Positions 14,315 to 23,036 of a stretch of 32,153 bases of DNA are shown piece after piece. The DNA is from an uncultured Campylobacter sp. (GTDB taxonomy: Bacteria; Campylobacterota; Campylobacteria; Campylobacterales; Campylobacteraceae). Where the stretch lies: positions 1 through 32,153 of the forward strand of contig NZ_CALIBB010000223.1 of the NCBI RefSeq assembly GCF_938045595.1. The letters are read 5' to 3'. Positions within the stretch are counted from its first letter, which is position 1, and every line of letters begins with the position of its first letter. The notes beneath the pieces were generated by a model. The model had not been told where the DNA came from. It ran no database searches and worked only from the letters and a program-made list of their open reading frames with translations. Both the position numbers and the translations under genes were made by a program.

Positions 14315-15434
14315 CGATAAATTTCCTATAAACCTCTAAGTATTTTTTCGTGACGATCTTTTCGTCGTAATTTGCAAGCACCAGCTCGCGCCCGTTTCGT
14401 CCAAGCCTTTCGCAAAGCGCGGTATCGTCTAATAAAATTTCGATCTTTCGCGCAAGATCACCCGCGTCGCGAGTGCGGCAAATTAAGCCGTTGACGCCAT
14501 CTTGCACCGCCTCGACGCAGCCGCTACAGTCGCTTACCACGCAGGCTCGCGCCATGCTCATCGCCTCTAAAACCGTGCGCGGAAAGCCCTCCTTGTAGCT
14601 AGGAAGTGCCAGTAGGTAACTAGCCTTCAAAAGCTCAGGCACGTCGTTTCTGGCGCCTAGATAATGCACCGCACCGCTTTGCAAAAACGCAGGATCAGCG
14701 GTGCTTTTATTGCCCGCAAAACCCTCGCCCACAAAGACAAATTTCGCATCCGATCGATCTTTTAAAATTTCTGCTGCTTCGTAGAATTCTCTCACGCCCT
14801 TATGCCACATCGCGCGAGCTATCATCAGCACGATCTTTTTGCCGTGCAAATCCTCGCCCAGATCCGCCGCACTAACGATTTGGGGGTTGAATCTTTCAGC
14901 ATTTACGCCTACACTTTTAATCCTTATGACCTTTTGCTTCGCAATAAGCCCGCGAGATAGCATATAATCGGGATCGGCATCGTTTACAAATACGCAAGCA
15001 TCTGCCTGCGAAAATGAAAATTTATAAAGTTTCTCTAAGACAACCCTCACGAGCCTTGTTTTAATATCATCGTCGATATAAAAGCTGCCCAGCCCCTCGA
15101 CTAAGTTTATTACATATTTTATACCCGCCTCTCGAGCCGCCAGCGTACCAAACACGTTTGATTTGTGCGCGGCTGTTTGCAGCAGATCCAAATTTAGCCT
15201 CTTTAGCTCGCGTGCAAGAGCTTTGGTGTTGCTAAATACGGTAAGCGGATTCAGGCTAGCTCGATCAAGATCGTAGGTTACGGCATTAAAATCGCGTGCC
15301 AAATCCTGCGTATAAGCGCCGCGAGGAGCGATTGCAAAAACCTCGTGTCCGCGCTCTTTTAAAGCCTGCATTATCGGGCGACGAAAGAAATGTAAGCTCA
15401 TATCGGCATGGCTTAAAAACCCTATGCGAGCCAT
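14307..15434 (-). CDS. pglA: N,N'-diacetylbacillosaminyl-diphospho-undecaprenol alpha-1,3-GalNAc transferase PglA
   Basis: PglA adds the first GalNAc to undecaprenyl-PP-diacetylbacillosamine. It is a GT-B fold family 4 glycosyltransferase of 375 residues, close to the C. jejuni length. The N-terminal half (MARIGFLSHADMSLHFFRRP) binds the acceptor. The C-terminal donor half has KIVLMIARAMWHKGVREFYE, FVFVGEG and the E-x7-E motif in YKEGFPRTVLEAMSMAR. An ATG three codons upstream (15443) touches the AAGGA site directly, while the ATG at 15434 sits nine bases from it, so 15434 is chosen. It is 72 bp from pglB. Confidence 0.95.
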   Translation of the reverse strand: MARIGFLSHADMSLHFFRRPIMQALKERGHEVFAIAPRGAYTQDLARDFNAVTYDLDRASLNPLTVFSNTKALARELKRLNLDLLQTAAHKSNVFGTLAAREAGIKYVINLVEGLGSFYIDDDIKTRLVRVVLEKLYKFSFSQADACVFVNDADPDYMLSRGLIAKQKVIRIKSVGVNAERFNPQIVSAADLGEDLHGKKIVLMIARAMWHKGVREFYEAAEILKDRSDAKFVFVGEGFAGNKSTADPAFLQSGAVHYLGARNDVPELLKASYLLALPSYKEGFPRTVLEAMSMARACVVSDCSGCVEAVQDGVNGLICRTRDAGDLARKIEILLDDTALCERLGRNGRELVLANYDEKIVTKKYLEVYRKFIDV

Positions 15435-15506
15435 CTGTTGCATTCCTTGCTTGGCGTTGCGAGATTAAATTTCATAAATTTCTCCTTAGCTTGCGGCAAA
15501 ATTTAT

Positions 15507-18287
15507 CTAGCGCTTTAATTTATAAACTTTCACAGCAGGGCTTAAGATCACAGGCTCGAATAGCTCGGGCCTGTATCTTTCAAATACAAAAAGCTGAATA
15601 TAGCTTGAGTTTAGCATCGTCTTATCTAGCAGCAAAAATCGCCCGTAATCGCGCATGAAAATCACGTAAAATTGCGCGCTGCTGTCCATATTAAACTCTT
15701 TTACCGAAAGCTTGCCGCTCGCGTCGTAGCTCGTTTCGTAAAAGGTATTGATCGCGAATTTTCTGCCGCTATACTCTAAATTTAAAAGGCTCGGTGAGAT
15801 CGAAAAGCCGTTGTCCATATGCACGCCGCTTTGATCCTGAACGAACCTATCGCTCGTTATGAAAAACAGCTCGCCCAGCTGCTTGCCGTCGGTGATGTCG
15901 ATGTTTGAAAACTGCGTGACGACGGGAAAGATATTCATCATACGATCGGGCAAGATGTAATAGATGTCGCGCGTAGGCTTCGGCGGCTTAAAATCAGCCA
16001 GTCCCAAGCTTAAGATAAAATCATTTACGTCCGTGGCGTTATAATCTTTTAAAATTTGCTTTAGCTTGTTTGGAATTTTTTCGCTATATCCGCGCTCGGT
16101 GTATTCGACATCCAGGCGCGCCATATTCGCAGAGCTCATCTGATCTTTAAAAAGCGCGAAGCTAACGGGGAAATTATCGTTGCCGAGGTGTTTGCCGCCG
16201 TCAATGAGGGTCTTTACATCGCTGTAGTAGCGTATGCCATATCCGTAGTCCCACCACGAAAGGGCGTAATCCTCGCGCTGCGCCTTATCTTTGAGCTCGT
16301 CAAGCACCCGCACCTCGCTTTGATAAAAGACCGTATCGACCTTGTACGAGACGATGTGCTGCCACGCGGGATAGATCGCAAGCGCCGTCAAAATAAGCAG
16401 TATCGCGCGTCCTGCGATCTTTGGCAGATCTAAGCGCTTTACGCAAAAATACAAAATATATCCGAAGCTCAGCCCCATCACACCCACGGCATAGATCGTA
16501 AATCTAAGGCCCGCTTTGTTCGCCGCAAAGCCCAAAAGCAAAAGCGGGATCGAGAGCAAAAATTCCTTATGCCTAAAGCAAAGCACTACGTATCCGATTG
16601 CCGCGATCACGAAAACCGCGACGTGTGAGCTGATGCGCTCCATAAAGATATTAGTTGGCACGATGCCCGATTCTTGGATCGTTTGATTGACGTTGAAAAA
16701 ATGAAATGCCGTATCGGCGTTGTCCGCGAAGGAGCGGAAGATATAAAATTTCGCCTGAAAGATGATCGGACTAAGGCCTCCGTTTGCGACGAAAAAGACT
16801 ACGGCAAGTGCGCCGATAATCGCTAAAATTTTAAAATTTAATAGCTTTCCTTTAAATGCAAAGAGCCAAAATAGCGCAAGCGAGATTAAAATTTTAGCTA
16901 CCAAAGGCGTGGAGCAAAGCGCGATCAAAAAGATAATCATCGCTTCGTAATTTACCGCACTTTTTCGCTTAAAAATCAGCGTGTAGGCGAAAAACATGGC
17001 GAGCATCATGGAATTTAGCGAGAAGCTTGAGGGATACCACCACATATAAAATATCACAAACGCGCCCAGCCAAAACAGCGTGCTGCGCGAACCGCGCGTG
17101 CAGATACGGATGAGCGCCCACAAGATACACATCGCAAGCACGATATTTAACATATCGGTGTCGTAATACCCCGCCATAGTGCGGTTGTAGTAGCTATTCG
17201 CCACGCTCGCGACAAGCGCGCCGATGAAGCCCGCGCGCATGCAGCGAAACTCGCTTGAGATCAGCAAGATCGGCACTACGATGAGCGAGCTAAACAAAGC
17301 CGGCAGATAAACGAAGATCGTCTCGATTTTAAAGGGCAAAATTTCAGCCAAAAACGCCGTCACGATCGAAAGCGGTGCACTAAAGTAGCTAAGATCGTTG
17401 GGCTGATGAAAGCCGGCGAGGCGGTCGCGCGCGCCCTCTGCAAAGGCGTAGCCGTCGTTCGTGTTTATCATCAGCTCGCCGTCCCAAAAAAAGTAATTCG
17501 GAAAGCCGCTCGCCCAATACACCCACCACATACGAAACGCCACGCTAAAGGCAAACGCAAACAAAATCATCAGCAAAATATGCTTTGAAAACTCATAATT
17601 TTTTATGAAGCCAAAAATTCTGCGCCTAGTAGGAAGCGCGTCAGCTGCCTGATTTTTAGAATTTTGGGAATTTTCTGCTGTAGAGTTTTTAGAATTATCA
17701 GAATTTATGCCGTTTGTAGAATTTAAAGCACTTGCGGAATTCGCATTTTTAAATTTAGCCAAATTAGCGGCTTTTGCGGAATTTTTATTTGTAGAATTCG
17801 CAACGCCAACGGAATTTTTATTTGTAGAATTTTTGCTCGTGGAATTTGCAGCGCCCTTTAAATTTGAGTTTGTAGAATTTGCGCCTGCGGAATTTTCAGA
17901 ATTTACCGAGGTAGAATTTCGTCCGCTTGATTTTTTAGCCTTTTTGGATTTTTTTTGTGCTCGCATTTTTGCAGAAACAGCGCGCGCTTGATCGTCGCTT
18001 AAATTTTTAACGCCGGCGTGCGCGGAATTTTTGCTCGCAGAATTTTTTGCATCAAGCGCGGAATTTTTATCGCTCTGAGGCGCGGTATCCTCGCTACCCT
18101 TAAGCTCGGCATTTTCGCCGCTAAAATTCTCTCCGCCGCCTGCGGAATACCCTGCGTCAAAATTTCCCTCACTAGCGAAATTTTCGCTTAAGGCAGCTTT
18201 GTCGGCACCCATTGATTGCGCGCCTTTTTGATCGTCCGATCCTTCGTCGATCTCTCTGACGCTAAAAGCCTTTTTTTCTTCACCCAC
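15507..18287 (-). CDS. pglB: Oligosaccharyltransferase PglB with a long N-terminal low-complexity extension
   Basis: PglB transfers the lipid-linked glycan to Asn in D/E-x-N-x-S/T sites of periplasmic proteins. The core (from about residue 222) shows the metal site Asp in NTNDGY (278), YYDTDML (374-380), the external-loop TIQES with Glu539, WWDYG (678-682) and the M-x-x-I motif in DRMMNI (781-786). Thirteen or so transmembrane helices lie between 235 and 645, and the C-terminal domain is periplasmic. C. jejuni PglB is about 713 residues; this one has 926. The excess is an N-terminal, presumably cytoplasmic, Asn/Ser/Lys/Ala-rich region (1-221) with a basic patch KMRAQKKSKKAKK. The start is GTG, two bases after the pglJ TAG and eight after AAGGA. 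Internal Met108 has no ribosome-binding site. Confidence 0.95.
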   Translation of the reverse strand: MGEEKKAFSVREIDEGSDDQKGAQSMGADKAALSENFASEGNFDAGYSAGGGENFSGENAELKGSEDTAPQSDKNSALDAKNSASKNSAHAGVKNLSDDQARAVSAKMRAQKKSKKAKKSSGRNSTSVNSENSAGANSTNSNLKGAANSTSKNSTNKNSVGVANSTNKNSAKAANLAKFKNANSASALNSTNGINSDNSKNSTAENSQNSKNQAADALPTRRRIFGFIKNYEFSKHILLMILFAFAFSVAFRMWWVYWASGFPNYFFWDGELMINTNDGYAFAEGARDRLAGFHQPNDLSYFSAPLSIVTAFLAEILPFKIETIFVYLPALFSSLIVVPILLISSEFRCMRAGFIGALVASVANSYYNRTMAGYYDTDMLNIVLAMCILWALIRICTRGSRSTLFWLGAFVIFYMWWYPSSFSLNSMMLAMFFAYTLIFKRKSAVNYEAMIIFLIALCSTPLVAKILISLALFWLFAFKGKLLNFKILAIIGALAVVFFVANGGLSPIIFQAKFYIFRSFADNADTAFHFFNVNQTIQESGIVPTNIFMERISSHVAVFVIAAIGYVVLCFRHKEFLLSIPLLLLGFAANKAGLRFTIYAVGVMGLSFGYILYFCVKRLDLPKIAGRAILLILTALAIYPAWQHIVSYKVDTVFYQSEVRVLDELKDKAQREDYALSWWDYGYGIRYYSDVKTLIDGGKHLGNDNFPVSFALFKDQMSSANMARLDVEYTERGYSEKIPNKLKQILKDYNATDVNDFILSLGLADFKPPKPTRDIYYILPDRMMNIFPVVTQFSNIDITDGKQLGELFFITSDRFVQDQSGVHMDNGFSISPSLLNLEYSGRKFAINTFYETSYDASGKLSVKEFNMDSSAQFYVIFMRDYGRFLLLDKTMLNSSYIQLFVFERYRPELFEPVILSPAVKVYKLKR
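17649..18110 (-). repeat. Low-complexity repeat array in the PglB extension
   Basis: On the plus strand it appears as many units of the form GTAGAATTTTTA or GCGGAATTTTT. On the coding strand they give KNSA, NSTN and KNSV units with 5-residue (15-bp) or multiple spacing, for example NSTNKNSVGVANSTNKNSAK. It is interrupted by the non-repetitive basic patch at residues 97-120. Confidence 0.8.
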
Positions 18288-18289
18288 GC

Positions 18290-19408
18290 CTATTTTCCTT
18301 CGTCGATTTGTTCTATTTTTGCGATCAGCTCGCTTGCTATCCGTTTTTTATCGAAAAACGAGGCTCTAATTTTAGCCTTTTTCTCATAAAATTTTACATA
18401 ATTTTCATCATCCAGCGCTTTTTGCATCGCCGCTTGGGTGCTTTCTAGATCGTTTACGCCTACTAGCACGCCCCATTCGCTCTGCCCCATAAGCTCGCGC
18501 GCACCGCTTTGATGATCGCTTGAAATCACGAGCTTGCCGCACGCAAGAGCTTCGATGAGCGCGTTTGAAAACCCCTCAAAAAGGCTTACGAAGATAAACG
18601 TATAGCATCTAGCCATATATTTATACGGGTTTGCGTCAAAGCCCAAAAGTTTTACGCGACCGCTTAAGCCCAGCTTCTCTATCAGAGCCTCAAGCTCGGC
18701 TCGCAGCACGCCGTCGCCTAAGATCAGCAGGTCTTTGTCATTATTTTTTAAATTCGCATACGCGCGGATCAAAAGCGCGTGGTTTTTACCCGCATCGAGC
18801 CTGCCGACGCTTAAGAAAAACGGCCGCTCCTGCGCGATAGGCTCGCTCGCTTTACGGCCGATCTCATCAAGATCGATCGCGTTGTATAGCACGCTCATTT
18901 TGCACTCGTCAATCCCGAAATTATCCGCCAAATCGCGCAGATTTCCAAGCGAGTTGGGGAAGATAAAATCGGCCTTCGGATAGAGCTTGCGCAGCAGAAG
19001 CTTTGAAATTTTGGATTTAAAGCTCGGCTCTTTATACAGCACCGATGGCGTCGAGCATTCGTTAAAAATCATCGCTCCGCCCAATCCGTAAACTCGCGCC
19101 AGCGCCGCCACGTAACAAGGGCGGTTCATCCAAACGAAGTGGATGTCGATACCTAGGCGCTCGCATAGCTTTTTGTAGCGCAGCGCCAAAAACGGCAGCT
19201 TTGCGAGCTTCAGCAGCCCGTTTTCAAAAGGGGCTGATTTTTCGATGAAATGGATCTGCACGCCGTTTGGAATTTCATAAAAAATCCTCTCGTTCATCAG
19301 CACCAGATGCACTTCGTAACGTGCCGTAAGCTCGCCTAAGAGGTTGCTTACGACGCGCTCGGCGCCGCCGCCGCCCATCGAATATATAAAAACGCTTAAT
19401 CTCTTCAT
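18290..19408 (-). CDS. pglJ: GalNAc transferase PglJ
   Basis: PglJ adds the second GalNAc (alpha-1,4) to the PglA product. It is a GT-B family 4 enzyme of 372 residues. I recognise it from strong similarity to C. jejuni PglJ: FIYSMGGGGAERVVSNLL, LPFLALRYKKLCERLGID, FILPN-like FIFPNSLGNLRDL, FFLSVGRLDAGKNHALLIRA, and the E-x7-E motif in FEGFSNALIEALACGK. It lies directly upstream of pglB with a two-base gap, as in C. jejuni. Its own upstream gap is 242 bp, which breaks the otherwise tight locus into two blocks. Confidence 0.94.
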   Translation of the reverse strand: MKRLSVFIYSMGGGGAERVVSNLLGELTARYEVHLVLMNERIFYEIPNGVQIHFIEKSAPFENGLLKLAKLPFLALRYKKLCERLGIDIHFVWMNRPCYVAALARVYGLGGAMIFNECSTPSVLYKEPSFKSKISKLLLRKLYPKADFIFPNSLGNLRDLADNFGIDECKMSVLYNAIDLDEIGRKASEPIAQERPFFLSVGRLDAGKNHALLIRAYANLKNNDKDLLILGDGVLRAELEALIEKLGLSGRVKLLGFDANPYKYMARCYTFIFVSLFEGFSNALIEALACGKLVISSDHQSGARELMGQSEWGVLVGVNDLESTQAAMQKALDDENYVKFYEKKAKIRASFFDKKRIASELIAKIEQIDEGK

Positions 19409-19561
19409 CCCTTTACCTTTTAAATATCGCTGCCGCGCCCTAAATTTAAGCTTTAGTTCCGCTTTTTATGCGAGCATACGCCGCGCAATCTGTTTAAATT
19501 TAGCGCGTTTTGCGCTGCCCCAAGCGGCTAAATTTCATCGCGCGATACGGCAAATTTAAAC

Positions 19562-19580
19562 GCGCCGTTTTGCTCGGCGC
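19562..19580 (-). terminator. Possible weak terminator in the 242-bp gap between the PglH-like gene and pglJ
   Basis: GCGCCG and CGGCGC form a 6-bp GC stem with a 7-base loop, about 70 bases after the stop at 19651 and followed on the minus strand by GTTTAAATTT. The rest of the gap (19409-19650) holds no gene, only AT-rich words of the TTTAAATTTAGC kind. A promoter for pglJ-pglB could lie here, but I cannot place one firmly. Confidence 0.35.
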
Positions 19581-19650
19581 AAGAGCTTATCTTAGCACAC
19601 CGAAGTTTAAATTTGTCCCTGCGCGCCGCTAGGGCATCGATAAGCGGCTG

Positions 19651-20694
19651 CTATTTGCGCGCAAACCGATCGATCAAGCCCTGCCAGAGCTCAACAATGC
19701 GCTCTTGCGAAAACTCGTCTAAATCTTCATTTGCATTTTGCACGAGAGCGTCTCGCAGCGCCTCATCGCGCATTAAAATTTCAAGCTTGCTCGCAAGTTC
19801 ATTCGCATCGCCGCATTTAAACAAAATGCCGCTAAAGCCGTCCTTTATGAGCTCTTTTGCGCCCGCAGTGTCGCTACTAAGCCGTGCGCAGCCGTAAAAC
19901 GCAGACTCGATCAGCACGTTCGGAAGCCCCTCGCTAAGCGAGCTAAGCACAAAAATTTTGGCTTCTTTATACAGCTCGCTCACGTCCTGTTTATGCCCTA
20001 AAAATCGCACTTCAAGCCCGAGCCGCGCCACGAGCTCGCGCAAGCTTTCGCGCAGAGAGCCGTCGCCTGCGATTAAAATTTCCCACTTCGCAAGCAGGCT
20101 TTTATCGATCCTGCTTAACGCGTCAAAGTAAATTTCATACCCCTTGACGGTCTCGAGCCTGCCGACGCTTAAGATTACATTTCGCTTAGCGCTTTTAGCG
20201 CCATCAATCTCGCCGAAAAAGGGGTTGTGCACGACGAAGCAGTTTTTGACAAATCGCGAATAGTACTCAAAGTCTGAGCGCGTAAGCACCGTAAGCGCGT
20301 CCGCTTTTTTGTAGCATAGATCGCGCACGCGGCTAAAAAACCCGCTTGGCAGATAATCGTGCGCGTTGTGCTCGGTCGCGATGAGCGGGATGTCTAGCCC
20401 GAAGCTTGCGATCACGCACGCTACGTTCGTCCAGTCCATAAAGCTGATGATGACGCTTGGGCGCTCGCGCTTGAAACACTCGCGTAAAATTCTGTATTTA
20501 TCAAACCTGCCGCCGTTTTTATAAACATCCAGATGCAAAAATTTTATCTTTTCGCTAAATTTATACCTGCCCTCGTCGTTTTCCAAAATCGCGATCGTAA
20601 CGTCGTTTGCGTGCGCAAAATGATTCGCCAAAACTTGCAGTACGCGCTCGGCGCCGCCGTTTCTAAGAGCTGCGATGACGAATAAAATTTTCAT
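19651..20694 (-). CDS. PglH-like glycosyltransferase, second copy
   Basis: This is a GT-B family 4 glycosyltransferase of 347 residues. The N-terminus LFVIAALRNGGAERVLQVLA, then IISFMDWTNVACVIASFG and IATEHNAHDYLP, and the donor-side VILSVGRLETVKGYEIYFDA and LSEGLPNVLIESAFYG (E-x7-E) align with PglH of C. jejuni, though less closely than the gene at 21956-23035. PglH normally adds several GalNAc residues in a row. Two PglH-like genes suggest the linkages or sugars are split between two enzymes here. The ATG overlaps the stop of the family 2 transferase by four bases (ATGA). The exact donor and acceptor are not evident. Confidence 0.85.
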   Translation of the reverse strand: MKILFVIAALRNGGAERVLQVLANHFAHANDVTIAILENDEGRYKFSEKIKFLHLDVYKNGGRFDKYRILRECFKRERPSVIISFMDWTNVACVIASFGLDIPLIATEHNAHDYLPSGFFSRVRDLCYKKADALTVLTRSDFEYYSRFVKNCFVVHNPFFGEIDGAKSAKRNVILSVGRLETVKGYEIYFDALSRIDKSLLAKWEILIAGDGSLRESLRELVARLGLEVRFLGHKQDVSELYKEAKIFVLSSLSEGLPNVLIESAFYGCARLSSDTAGAKELIKDGFSGILFKCGDANELASKLEILMRDEALRDALVQNANEDLDEFSQERIVELWQGLIDRFARK

Positions 20695-21956
20695 TTTAAC
20701 TTCCGATAAATTTTATAAAATAGCCGCAAAAGCGCAGGGCTAGCGTAAAACAAGACCATCATCAGCGTCTGCGTGCGGCTTGCATGCGCCGCGAAAAATC
20801 TAAAATCCAGCCGCTCGCGCACCAAAGCGTGCAGTGAGCGGATCTGCTGCGCAGCTTCTGCAGCGCTTAAAGGAGAGCGGGGATCTGCGGTCTTTCTTTG
20901 CGACGCGGAATTTTGCTTAGAATTTCGCATATAATTTTGCTTGGCGGAATTTTTACCTGCAGAATTTTTACCGCATGCGCAAGATAAACTATCAGCTCCA
21001 TGCAAATCTGCCTCGTTTGTCAAACCGCACGTATTAGCCTCGGAAGGAGAAGTCGCATCCCCATCCGAACTTGCAGGATCAAAGCTCGATTTGATAATTA
21101 AAAACGCTGTATTCAGCGCGGATTCGCAGCGAGTGAAATTAGCCTCACGCGCCAAGCTTGGATAATTCGCAGCGATCGCCTCAGTATAGCGGCGCACCGC
21201 AGCGATGACCGCAAGATGCCTGCGCGCGAATGAGTTTACGGTCGAGCCCGCCCTTACGCGATAAAAATATAAAATTTCATCCGTGCACGCCGCAATAGAA
21301 GCGTTAAAAATATCAAAAAATATCGCCACATCCTCATAGATCTGCCCCGCAGGAAAGCGCAAAGCAGCGAAAATTTCGCGAGCAAACAGCGCGCGCCAAA
21401 CCGCGGTGCTAAAATACGGATCCTGCGTGCAGCTGCGTCTAAAAAGCTCTTGCGGCGATATTTTGTATTCGCCTGCGCAGGTATTTAAATTTGCAGCTCC
21501 TCCTGGATCGCTAATCTCTTTAGAATTTTGATTTTCTTTAGAATTTAAAGCCGCCTTGAAATTATTTATTTCGCTCTCGTCGCTAAATGCTGTGTAGCCG
21601 CACATAGCGATTTTGGTGCAAAATTTCTGAGTCAGGCGAAAAAGCGTCTCAATCAAATCAAGGCTTATCAAATCGTCGCTATCTACGAAACTGATAAACT
21701 CCCCGCGAGCGACATCTAAAGCGGCGTTTCGCGCGCTAGCCTGCCCGCCGTTTGATTTATGCAGCACGCGTACGCGGGGATCGCGCGCGGCGTATTCGTC
21801 GCAAATCGCCTCGCTGCCGTCATTTGATCCATCATCTACGAGCAAAATTTCTAAATTCGTATAGGTCTGCGCCGTGATGCACTCCACGCAAGCGCGCAGG
21901 AATTCTTTGACATTATAAATGGGGATGATGACCGAGATTAGGGGATTTTCGCTCAT
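20691..21956 (-). CDS. Family 2 glycosyltransferase with low-complexity inserts
   Basis: The GT-A domain begins ISVIIPIYNVKEFLRACVEC and has LLVDDGSNDGS, the DxD-type FVDSDD (90-95) and IYEDVAIFFDIF (206-217). A C-terminal hydrophobic, basic tail (LMMVLFYASPALLRLFYKIY) may touch the membrane. It occupies the place where C. jejuni has pglI, the glucosyl-branch enzyme, but resembles generic capsule/LPS family 2 enzymes more than PglI. Of 421 residues about 100 are inserts: 133-162 (LNSKENQNSKE) and 294-360 (Ser/Asn/Ala/Cys-rich, with GKNSAGKNSAKQNY). The core motifs are intact. It overlaps the gene after it by four bases and the gene before it by one (TAATG). Probably it adds a branch or terminal sugar. 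Confidence 0.85.
   Translation of the reverse strand: MSENPLISVIIPIYNVKEFLRACVECITAQTYTNLEILLVDDGSNDGSEAICDEYAARDPRVRVLHKSNGGQASARNAALDVARGEFISFVDSDDLISLDLIETLFRLTQKFCTKIAMCGYTAFSDESEINNFKAALNSKENQNSKEISDPGGAANLNTCAGEYKISPQELFRRSCTQDPYFSTAVWRALFAREIFAALRFPAGQIYEDVAIFFDIFNASIAACTDEILYFYRVRAGSTVNSFARRHLAVIAAVRRYTEAIAANYPSLAREANFTRCESALNTAFLIIKSSFDPASSDGDATSPSEANTCGLTNEADLHGADSLSCACGKNSAGKNSAKQNYMRNSKQNSASQRKTADPRSPLSAAEAAQQIRSLHALVRERLDFRFFAAHASRTQTLMMVLFYASPALLRLFYKIYRKLK
20877..21077 (-). repeat. Low-complexity in-frame insert in the family 2 glycosyltransferase
   Basis: This encodes residues about 294-360. The stretch at 20890-20975 has the same GCGGAATTTT units as the PglB extension (GKNSA, KQNSA). 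The neighbouring part is Ser/Ala/Asp/Cys-rich and less repetitive. A second small patch of the same type encodes residues 133-162 (21471-21560). Confidence 0.65.
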
Positions 21957-23035
21957 TATTCCTCCTTTTGTATCGTAGCGGCTATGAAATCCAGCCAGCG
22001 TCGCCCGATCGTTTCAATTTTAAAGCTCTCCTCGCGCTTGGAGGCGTTTTGCACGAGCCGCTCGCGCAGCTTTTCGTCGCTCATTAGAATTTCAAGCTTT
22101 TTAGCGATACTTGCGCTATCGCCTACAGGGCACAAAAACCCATCTACGCCGTCGCTTATAAGCTCGCTAGGACCTGCGATGCAATCTGTAGAAATTCTAG
22201 CGGTACCAAAAAATATACTCTCCATCAAAATATTGCAAAAGCCCTCCATCTTGGAGGTTACAACTACGATTTTAGCGCGTTCATATAAGCTTTCGATATC
22301 GCGCACAAAGCCGATGAACTGCACATTTAAGCGCAGCTTCGCAGCTAGACTCTCAAGGCTCTTTCGCTCCTCTCCGTCGCCTGCGATCACCACCTTCCAC
22401 TCTTTTAAAAGATTGAAATCTATAAGCGCAAGCGCCTTAAGAAGGACATCAAAGCCCTTATAGACATTGAGCCGGCCGGCTGCTAGGATGATATTTTCTT
22501 TAGGCGGGCGGGCCTCTTTAGCATGGCTGATCTCAAACATCGGATTAGGCATAATCACGCGATTTTGCACATATGTGTAATGATCCAGATCGAATTTACT
22601 AAGCACGCTAAGAGCTGCAGCTCGCGGATAAAAGATCCGCTTGAGCGCGCGCCAAATCGGACTTTTTAAAAAGCGATGATTGGTGTGTTCGGAGACGATG
22701 ATTTTCTGCCCAACTCCAAGATTTGCGATAAGCGTAAGGACATTGGTATTATCTAAAAACGAGATTACTACGTCAAATTTACGACTTTTTAGAAGCCTGT
22801 GCAAGGCTAAAATTTTATCGTAGCGCTTTTTTATATTGCCAAATACTCCTAAATCGCCTACTCCTAAATCCAAGCTAATAAGCCCGATCTTAGGATCTAG
22901 CGCGTAAAACGGCTCATCTGCGTCAAATTTTATCACACAGACTTCATTCTCGCGGCAGAAAAAATTTGCCAGCACGCTTAGCACGCGCTCGGCACCGCCC
23001 TTGCCTAAAGCAGAAATTACCATAGCTATTTTCAT
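21956..23035 (-). CDS. pglH: GalNAc transferase PglH
   Basis: PglH is a GT-B family 4 polymerase that in C. jejuni adds three alpha-1,4 GalNAc residues. This 359-residue protein shows the family sequence throughout: MVISALGKGGAERVLSVLAN, CVIKFDADEPFYALD, VVISFLDNTNVLTLIA, VSEHTNHRFLKSPIWRALKR, IILAAGRLNVYKGFDVLLKA, WKVVIAGDGEERKSLE and MEGFCNILMESIFFG (E-x7-E). It resembles C. jejuni PglH more than the 19651-20694 copy does. It is one base from the pyruvyl-transferase-family stop and overlaps the next gene by one base. How many residues it adds here is not known. Confidence 0.87.
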   Translation of the reverse strand: MKIAMVISALGKGGAERVLSVLANFFCRENEVCVIKFDADEPFYALDPKIGLISLDLGVGDLGVFGNIKKRYDKILALHRLLKSRKFDVVISFLDNTNVLTLIANLGVGQKIIVSEHTNHRFLKSPIWRALKRIFYPRAAALSVLSKFDLDHYTYVQNRVIMPNPMFEISHAKEARPPKENIILAAGRLNVYKGFDVLLKALALIDFNLLKEWKVVIAGDGEERKSLESLAAKLRLNVQFIGFVRDIESLYERAKIVVVTSKMEGFCNILMESIFFGTARISTDCIAGPSELISDGVDGFLCPVGDSASIAKKLEILMSDEKLRERLVQNASKREESFKIETIGRRWLDFIAATIQKEE

Positions 23036-23036
23036 T

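Noticed and set aside
17707..17991. Plus-strand 94-codon frame rich in EFA/EFL repeats
   Set aside because: It is the antisense reading of the PglB low-complexity array; the minus-strand frame continues into the conserved enzyme.
17649..18110. CRISPR-like array
   Set aside because: The repeated words are about 10-15 bp, degenerate, with no constant spacers, and keep an open reading frame on the minus strand. They are coding low-complexity units.
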